55,297 nucleotides of DNA, taken from assembly GCA_003388555.1 (NCBI GenBank), contig QQVD01000028.1:1-55297 (forward strand), read 5' to 3'. The notes below the pieces were generated by a model. It had not been told where the DNA came from, ran no database searches, and worked only from the letters and a program-made list of their open reading frames with translations. The translations under genes were made by a program, and so were the position numbers. The stretch comes from Acidobacteriota bacterium. Its GTDB lineage: Bacteria; Acidobacteriota; Thermoanaerobaculia; Multivoradales; Multivoraceae. Each line of letters starts with the position of its first letter. The first letter of the stretch is position 1. This document shows positions 51,220 through 55,297 of this stretch, piece after piece.

Positions 51220-51369
51220 TGTTCGTCAGGTCGTCACGCCGAAGGGGAGCACTCCCTCTCGTCAGGATCTGTGAGTAGAAGCCGAGTTCCCGCTCGTACT
51301 CCGGCACCGCGATATCGGCGCTGAGGACGCCGCCGACGCCGCAGTAGTAAGGACTTCGCATGATCACCT
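51220..51369 (-). pseudogene. Truncated VOC gene fragment
   Basis: A 150-bp copy of the start of the VOC gene 47602 (start MRSPYYCGVGGVLSADIAV). It lacks the remainder and ends in unrelated sequence just upstream of the serine hydrolase, so it is a broken cassette remnant. Confidence 0.85.
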
Positions 51370-51428
51370 CGGCGGTTCGAGTTTGCGAGGTGCAAGAACG
51401 GACCGTGCCCACAACCAGAACTGTCTCG

Positions 51429-51553
51429 GCCTACCGGAATTGGCTCGGCGGCGCCGCCAACCGACACACTGCGGTTGAAGATGAGCGCCCATGCCGATCA
51501 GCATCGTCGACCACGCGAGCGCCGCCGGCCAGACAGCGGCTGTGGCGTACCTC
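51429..51553 (-). other. attC-like site D (decayed)
   Basis: The site is 125 bp. R' is GGTAGGC (one change from GTTAGGC). The internal CTGCGGTTGAAGATG and CAGCATCGTCGACC elements match site A. R'' is decayed to a GTACCTC-like sequence. Confidence 0.55.
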
Positions 51554-51585
51554 GAGCCGTTCGTCAGGCGGCGCCTCTTGCGAGG

Positions 51586-51804
51586 TCAGGAAAACCACCG
51601 GAGCAGGTGAACGAGTCGTTCTATCGATCTCTCACCAACCACCACGCAGACTGCGCCGACCACAGCAGCAGTGCCAGAAGCGACGAGCAACGGCCGGAGA
51701 AGACTCTCAGCGGCGCTGAGCATGCTCACGAAGACGACCGCGAACACCAGCAGGAAGCTGCATCCGAAGGTCGCGGCGGCCTCGTTCGATGAATGGGATC
51801 CCAT
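51586..51804 (-). CDS. Small membrane peptide
   Basis: A 72-residue protein with two predicted transmembrane helices: FLLVFAVVFVSMLSAAESLL and LLVASGTAAVVGAVCVVVG, and a short C-terminal helix SIERLVHLLRWFS. The last residue lies next to attC site D. No family known. It may be the second gene of the cassette. Confidence 0.5.
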   Translation of the reverse strand: MGSHSSNEAAATFGCSFLLVFAVVFVSMLSAAESLLRPLLVASGTAAVVGAVCVVVGERSIERLVHLLRWFS

Positions 51805-51864
51805 GTGCGCGGTGGCCTTCGCCCCCCTGGCCAGTGGATGTTCCTCGCTGCCGATCAGCAGAGA

Positions 51865-52306
51865 CTACCTGTCGCCATCACTTCCACCGTCCGCCGCGAA
51901 GCCGCCGACTCTCGAGGTGAGAACGAGCGTCGAAGCCAGAGTCGCCGAACCGCAGCCAATGGCTGCCAGCCAGGGAATCCACTCAGCGTCCCAGGCCAGC
52001 GCCTCGCCTGGTCTTCGGGAGTACACGATCACCAGCGCGAGAGCTACGAGCTGGAGGATGCTCGCCAGACGGAAGGGCCCAGCGAAACTCCACCGACCTC
52101 TCGCCACCACAGACCAGCACCCTGCCGCAGCGACCCTTGGGACGCCAAGCAGAACGCCTGCGAACAGCAGGATCGCCGGACGTATGGGACTCGACTGCCC
52201 AAGGACGCCCCAGACAGCCAGAAGACCACGAGCACCACGGGCTACACCGCATGCCGCTGCAGCCAGCGCAGTTGTGCTTCTTCGAGACTCCCCCTGGTCC
52301 CATCAC
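51865..52306 (-). pseudogene. Frameshifted membrane protein, cassette gene
   Basis: An ATG at 52303 and a GTG at 52306 start in the attC E R' region but shift frame soon after. The downstream frame is open from there to 51865 and encodes helix-rich sequence, GLLAVWGVLGQSSPIRPAIL and VARGRWSFAGPFRLASILQL, then LAAIGCGSATLASTLVLTS. No usable start is seen in that frame, so a frameshift or error is likely. Confidence 0.45.
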
Positions 52307-52427
52307 GAATCAGAGATCAGCGGCCATGGTGGCGAGCGCGCTGATCAGTGCCAACAATTTCGTTTTCTCGACCTCAGCCTGCAGCCACGACAGCCCAGAA
52401 GCAGTCGCTGCGACTCGTTGTTGGGCT
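52300..52427 (-). other. attC site E (128 bp)
   Basis: Minus strand: R'' GCCCAAC (perfect RYYYAAC, 52427-52421), L'' GCAGCGACTG, central loop, L' GGCCGCTGATC, R' GTGATGG (degenerate). It separates the frameshifted membrane gene from the TonB-C-like gene. Confidence 0.7.
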
Positions 52428-52433
52428 GGTTCA

Positions 52434-52826
52434 CTAACGACCACTCGGCGGTGCCTCTTGGAGAACCAGGTTGAATGGCATCGCGATTGCCTCATCATCC
52501 ACCGAAGCAGGTCGGTACTCCCAGCCCTCGAGGTTGGCGTGGATCTTCTCCGCCAGCTCAGGAGGAATCTCGTCGACGATGAGCACACGGACGATCTTCC
52601 CCTCACAACTGATCACGGCTTGTACCCGGATTGGTCCCCACTCGCGAAGCTCGTCCGGCGAGAGGTTCGGCATGCCACGCTTCTTCTTAGGCGGCTTCGC
52701 GCGCTCGCGGAGCTCCTGACTCGGAGGCACGGAACACGCCTCTCCCTGCTCCTGCGCGGAGACCGACGTATGGACGGAAGACAGAAAGACGACCGCGAAG
52801 AAGGCGATTGAAACTCGCACCGGCAT
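52434..52826 (-). CDS. Exported TonB C-terminal-like protein
   Basis: A 130-residue protein with a signal peptide (about 5-22, SIAFFAVVFLSSVHTSVSA). A basic Pro/Lys-rich middle segment, RAKPPKKKRGMPNLSPDE, leads to a C-terminal domain of about 65 residues (GPIRVQAVISCEGKIVRVLIVDEIPPELAEKIHANLEGWEYRPASVDDEAIAMPFNLVL) that matches the TonB C-terminal fold. It lacks a transmembrane anchor, so it is likely periplasmic and not a standard TonB. It lies in a cassette, 6 bases from attC E. Confidence 0.75.
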   Translation of the reverse strand: MPVRVSIAFFAVVFLSSVHTSVSAQEQGEACSVPPSQELRERAKPPKKKRGMPNLSPDELREWGPIRVQAVISCEGKIVRVLIVDEIPPELAEKIHANLEGWEYRPASVDDEAIAMPFNLVLQEAPPSGR

Positions 52827-52835
52827 GCCGAGACT

Positions 52836-52960
52836 GCCCAACCGTCTCAAAGCTCTGCGGCGCTTCCGGTGAGCGCGCCGGGGAGAAGGAGTGACTTCGG
52901 GTTCATAGCAACACGCTAGCAGCCGCGAGTACGAGCACCGTCCGCTGCAGCCGGTTGCCA
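52836..52960 (-). other. attC site F (125 bp)
   Basis: Minus strand: R'' TGGCAAC (52960-52954), L'' GCAGCGGACG, loop, L' GCGCCGCAGAG, R' GTTGGGC (perfect, 52842-52836). Shares GGGTTCATAGC and GCAGCCGCGAG with site H. Confidence 0.8.
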
Positions 52961-52971
52961 GGCAGCCCATC

Positions 52972-53385
52972 CTACGAACGTGCCGCCAGACGCTTGTGCC
53001 AGTGGACGTTGTTGAACTCCGCGCAGAACTGCCGGCCACCGGCCACGATCCGCGCCTTCGCCTCGAGCTCGAAGAGCAAGAGCCGCGAACGCTCAGTCGG
53101 GACCCGATCGGTCCGGTAGCTGAGCTCCACGATTCCTTCTTCGAGGGCTCGTTGGGGAATCTCGAGCCTCAGAAGACGAGACTCGAACCAGCCGAACGCC
53201 TCTGCGCCGATGCTACCGGGAAGCTCTCCCGCCTCCCCATGCGTCGCGGAACGGCCAAGGAGATCGAGGACCACGCCCCCATCGGGGAACTCACCCAATG
53301 CGTCCAACGAATCCTCAAGGCCGCTGCCTACGACCAGCTGGCAGAGGTTGTGCGCGCAACCCGCGAGTTCCTTCAGCTTGCCCAT
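52972..53385 (-). CDS. Hypothetical cassette protein
   Basis: A 137-residue protein, MGKLKELAGCAHNLCQLVVGSGLEDSLDALGEFPDGGVVLDLLG, with a C-terminal half IVELSYRTDRVPTERSRLLLFELEAKARIVAGGRQFCAEF. It has a mixed alpha/beta pattern, no signal peptide and no recognised domain. It ends near attC F. Confidence 0.55.
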   Translation of the reverse strand: MGKLKELAGCAHNLCQLVVGSGLEDSLDALGEFPDGGVVLDLLGRSATHGEAGELPGSIGAEAFGWFESRLLRLEIPQRALEEGIVELSYRTDRVPTERSRLLLFELEAKARIVAGGRQFCAEFNNVHWHKRLAARS

Positions 53386-53399
53386 CACGCCCCAGCAAT

Positions 53400-53526
53400 G
53401 ACCAACGGCTCAAAGCTCAGCTGCGCCACCGGCCGGACCGCTGCGGTTGAAAGTGTGTGTCCCATGCTCGGCAGGATAGCGCAACCCACGAGCACGAGCG
53501 GCGACTGCTGCGGCGTGTTGTTATAC
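53400..53526 (-). other. attC site G (127 bp)
   Basis: Minus strand: R'' GTATAAC (53526-53520), L'' GCAGCAGTCG, loop, L' GCGCAGCTGAG, R' GTTGGTC (53406-53400). Shares CTGCGGTTGAAAG with sites A and D. Confidence 0.8.
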
Positions 53527-53820
53527 CGCCAAGCAAAGGAACTCCAGACCGCCAGCTCTTTCGTTGGTCAGGATGTCGAGGACAAGCGGCCCTTTGTCGG
53601 GCGATTCAAGTTCGAGGTTGGTCACGAACTGCCAGTCAGACCGGGGTCGGTTCGGGCGCCTCGGATCCACGAAGTAGATCTGCGCCGACGTGGACAGCCG
53701 GTGAACTCGTGTGCACTCCGCAAGGGAACTCGGGAGCCAGGGTTCTCCTGGAAGTTGCGCCTCGGCCAGATCTACGAGCCACCTCGGGTCATAGGGCTTC
53801 CACTTTGGACGCCAGAGCAT
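53521..53820 (-). CDS. Hypothetical cassette protein
   Basis: A 99-residue protein MLWRPKWKPYDPRWLVDLAEAQLPGEPWLPSSLAECTRVHRL..., with a C-terminal WQFVTNLELESPDKGPLVLDILTNERAGGLEFLCLAV. No transmembrane helix or signal peptide. Its TAA stop falls in attC G's R'' core. Function unknown. Confidence 0.6.
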   Translation of the reverse strand: MLWRPKWKPYDPRWLVDLAEAQLPGEPWLPSSLAECTRVHRLSTSAQIYFVDPRRPNRPRSDWQFVTNLELESPDKGPLVLDILTNERAGGLEFLCLAV

Positions 53821-53833
53821 CGCTTCGTTGTCG

Positions 53834-53960
53834 CTATAACGGATCAAAGATCAGCGGCACTGCTGACGAGCACGCTGAGGAGTGGAGGGGAACACAGGTT
53901 CATAGCGACGGGTTCGCAGCCGCGAGCGCCGGCAGCGTCCGCTGCAGCTGGTTGTTAGCC
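53834..53960 (-). other. attC site H (127 bp)
   Basis: Minus strand: R'' GGCTAAC (53960-53954), L'' GCAGCGGACGC, loop, L' TGCCGCTGATC, R' GTTATAG (53840-53834). The stop of DUF2442 overlaps R''. The best example of complementary arms in the array. Confidence 0.88.
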
Positions 53961-54260
53961 CGCAACACGGCGCTGTTGCAGCCAGCGCTCGAGCGACTGA
54001 GGTGATTCCCCCGACATACGCCCGACAAGAAGTCCCTCTACGCTGACATCCTCGTCCAGGGCGGGCCAGTGGATTCCGAGTCCACCCCCCACGAGCGACC
54101 AGTCGTCCCTCTCCGCCCTCGTCCCATGGACCAGGCGCGGGAACCAGCTCAGCGGCACGGCGACCGTTCGTCCATCGGACAAGTCGACGCTCAGCGTGTC
54201 CGCAGTAACCGACACCGCGGTGGCCAGTGCCTCTCTGGCTTCAGCTGCCGAAGAACTCAT
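53955..54260 (-). CDS. DUF2442 family protein
   Basis: A 101-residue protein of DUF2442: VSVTADTLSVDLSDGRTVAVPLSWFPRLVHGTRAERDDWSLVGGGLGIHWPALDEDVSVEGLLVG. The family occurs beside DUF4160 in many genomes, including integron cassettes, and the pair is suspected to be a toxin-antitoxin-like or partner module; its biochemistry is not known. The ATG at 54260 overlaps the end of the DUF4160 gene by 20 bases, which suggests translational coupling. Confidence 0.9.
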   Translation of the reverse strand: MSSSAAEAREALATAVSVTADTLSVDLSDGRTVAVPLSWFPRLVHGTRAERDDWSLVGGGLGIHWPALDEDVSVEGLLVGRMSGESPQSLERWLQQRRVAG

Positions 54261-54477
54261 ACCAACTCCCAAGAAGATCTTCCGACCTCTCCTCGATCAG
54301 CGATTCTACCTTCGCGAGCTCGACACGCGAGAACCCCGAGCTCTTCTGTAGAACCACCGGCGAGAGCCAGAACTTCGCCACGCTCTCGTCCCGAGCCACA
54401 TGCACGTGTGGCGGCTCTGCCCGATCGCTCGAGTAGAAGAAGAAGCGGTACGGACCCTCGCGAAGCACGGTCGGCAT
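54241..54477 (-). CDS. DUF4160 family protein
   Basis: A 78-residue protein: MPTVLREGPYRFFFYSSDRAEPPHVHVARDESVAKFWLSPVVLQKSSGFSRVELAKVESLIEERSEDLLGSW. The HVHV and RFFFYS segments are diagnostic of DUF4160, a small protein of unknown biochemistry that pairs with DUF2442. It is the first gene of the cassette, with its start 38 bases from the upstream attC R' core. Confidence 0.92.
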   Translation of the reverse strand: MPTVLREGPYRFFFYSSDRAEPPHVHVARDESVAKFWLSPVVLQKSSGFSRVELAKVESLIEERSEDLLGSWYEFFGS

Positions 54478-54514
54478 GAAGAACCCAGCGACGGAGCGAA
54501 GTCGGCGCCTGGCA

Positions 54515-54643
54515 GGCTAACGGATCAAAGCTCAGCGGCGCTGCCGGGGAGGGCGCCACTGAATGGGTGGGCTGTTCGCATCGTGAGGACAGCGTACCCA
54601 ATCACGAACGCGAGCGGGGACCACTGCAGTTCTCTTGTTCGCT
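54515..54643 (-). other. attC site I (129 bp)
   Basis: Minus strand: R'' AGCGAAC (54643-54637), L'' GCAGTGG, loop, L' GCGCCGCTGAG, R' GTTAGCC (54521-54515). It separates the DUF4160/DUF2442 cassette from the frameshifted lipoprotein. Confidence 0.75.
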
Positions 54644-54646
54644 TGC

Positions 54647-55106
54647 TCAATACAGTGGCTGATCCTCGAGATTCGAGAACGGCTCCACGATCGCGAACGC
54701 TCGGTTCTCCTCGAGAGCGGGTCCGAAGGAACGAAGGGCAAGGCGCAAGCTCCATACGCCATCGGGGCTGACCCAGTGCACAAGGAGTTGTTCCAACTCG
54801 CGACCATCCATGTCTTTGAAACTCTGCCAGGAATCGTGAGACCACGACTCCTCTTCTGGTTGGATCAGACGCCAACTGTGCTCTTCGGCCCACTTCCCAT
54901 AGAACTCTCGCACCGAGGTGAGGTTGTATGGGAAGAGGGGGAAGAACCCAAGGTGGTAGCGGGTCGCCAGAGTAGACGACTCGCTCCGTCCCAATGGCGA
55001 ACTCCGGAACCGGAATCTTCGGTGGACCGTCGCCGCCTGCGCAAGCGGCAAGCAGGCCCGCCGCAGCGAGGCCAACCACGAACCTGTTGTCGGCTTCGCG
55101 CGGCAA
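54647..55106 (-). pseudogene. Frameshifted lipoprotein, cassette gene
   Basis: The first reading begins MPREADNRFVVGLAAAGLLAACAGGDGPPK at 55106, with a lipobox LLAAC. It shifts near residue 40. The other frame continues with SSTLATRYHLGFFPLFPYNLTSVREFYGKW and ends FSNLEDQPLY at 54647, four bases before attC I. Together they make a lipoprotein of about 150 residues, split by a frameshift near 54990-55000. The first frame alone would run through attC I and is not accepted. Possible cassette decay or a sequence error. Confidence 0.65.
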
Positions 55107-55155
55107 GCTAACGTTCAGAGATCAGCGGCGCTGCTGGCCGCCGCGCTCGTGCATG
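55106..55155 (-). other. Interrupted attC site J (R'/L' half only)
   Basis: The right half of a long attC is missing. The retained half has R' GTTAGCT (55112-55106) and L' GCGCCGCTGATC. The next bases still resemble the attC loop, then intron-like sequence takes over near 55155. Confidence 0.6.
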
Positions 55156-55297
55156 GAAGTGATACCGATTTCATTGGTAGATCCTTACACTCCTCCGTGC
55201 GGTTGCCCGCCCGGATAGATGTCAAGACCCCCTTTCAAACCGTGCATGCGGATTTCCCGCACACGGCTTACGGGTGGCCTCTCGGGTCGTGGCATTA
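55155..55297 (-). mobile_element. 3' end of a group II intron (domain V), incomplete
   Basis: On the minus strand the 34-base hairpin at 55269-55236 is a group II domain V: AAGCCGTGTGCGG, GAAA loop, TCCGCATGCACGGTTT, with the AGC catalytic triad and a TG bulge. The GC-rich sequence to its right is upstream of domain V in the intron, and the following roughly 80 bases would include domain VI. The reverse transcriptase gene would be right of the window. It appears to interrupt attC J. The exact 3' splice site cannot be fixed. Confidence 0.7.

Noticed and set aside
54525-55106. Single long gene running through attC I
   Set aside because: The reading covers the whole attC site and loses protein-like composition after the first 40 residues; the other frame is better and stops just before the site.
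1-55297. tRNA, rRNA and riboswitches
   Set aside because: I found no tRNA arms, rRNA stretches or known riboswitch consensus on reading both strands; a covariance search would be needed to exclude small RNAs.
55106-55297. Insertion sequence at the right end
   Set aside because: No terminal inverted repeats or transposase pattern is seen; the domain V hairpin identifies a group II intron better.

Overview
The window is very GC-rich, densely coded chromosomal DNA until about 44-46 kb, then visibly less GC-rich accessory DNA to the right edge. A VWFA-related protein of the acidobacterial type, a very large exported BNR/sortilin-like repeat protein, a CRTAC1-like FG-GAP/ASPIC protein and many exported or lipid-anchored proteins suggest an Acidobacteriota-like soil or sediment bacterium. 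This is inferred from gene content; no rRNA or marker gene is present.

1-17 kb: arrays of 7-bp G-tract repeats next to an ornithine-carbamoyltransferase-like gene; then VWFA-related, DUF493, BNR/sortilin-like, LolA-like, enoyl-CoA hydratase, MarC, GNAT and TPR genes, and the FG-GAP/ASPIC gene. A second convergent pair of 7-bp arrays lies between the last two. From 14.9 to 17.3 kb is a regulatory module: ECF sigma factor, zinc-finger anti-sigma factor and Spy/CnrX-like periplasmic protein in stop/start-overlapping order, divergent from a His-rich Spy/CpxP-like protein. The divergent intergenic region holds two mirror-image ECF-type promoters.

17-44 kb: arginine deiminase (which with the carbamoyltransferase could form part of an arginine catabolic route), several GNATs, a GNAT-methyltransferase fusion, isochorismatase-family hydrolase, a CPA2 antiporter with two RCK modules, amidohydrolase, quinone-reductase-like MDR enzyme, SnoaL-like proteins, vanadium-dependent haloperoxidase-type lipoprotein, DUF4336, GFA-family protein, chromate transporter, VOC protein and a GGDEF diguanylate cyclase. 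These look like ordinary accessory housekeeping and stress genes.

44-55.3 kb: nearly all genes are small and on the minus strand. From about 46.8 kb they are separated by attC-like recombination sites, mostly 124-129 bp and remarkably uniform, so this is an integron gene-cassette array read right to left. No integrase lies in the window; it would be expected to the right. Cassettes carry a BrnT-BrnA toxin-antitoxin module with its own promoter and operator, a DUF4160-DUF2442 pair, a serine hydrolase of the beta-lactamase/PBP fold, GNAT and VOC proteins, a TonB-C-like protein, small membrane proteins (some frameshifted) and unknowns. The last attC is interrupted by the 3' end of a group II intron (domain V recognisable) that runs off the right edge. 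The array also contains duplicated and truncated cassette pieces, showing active shuffling.
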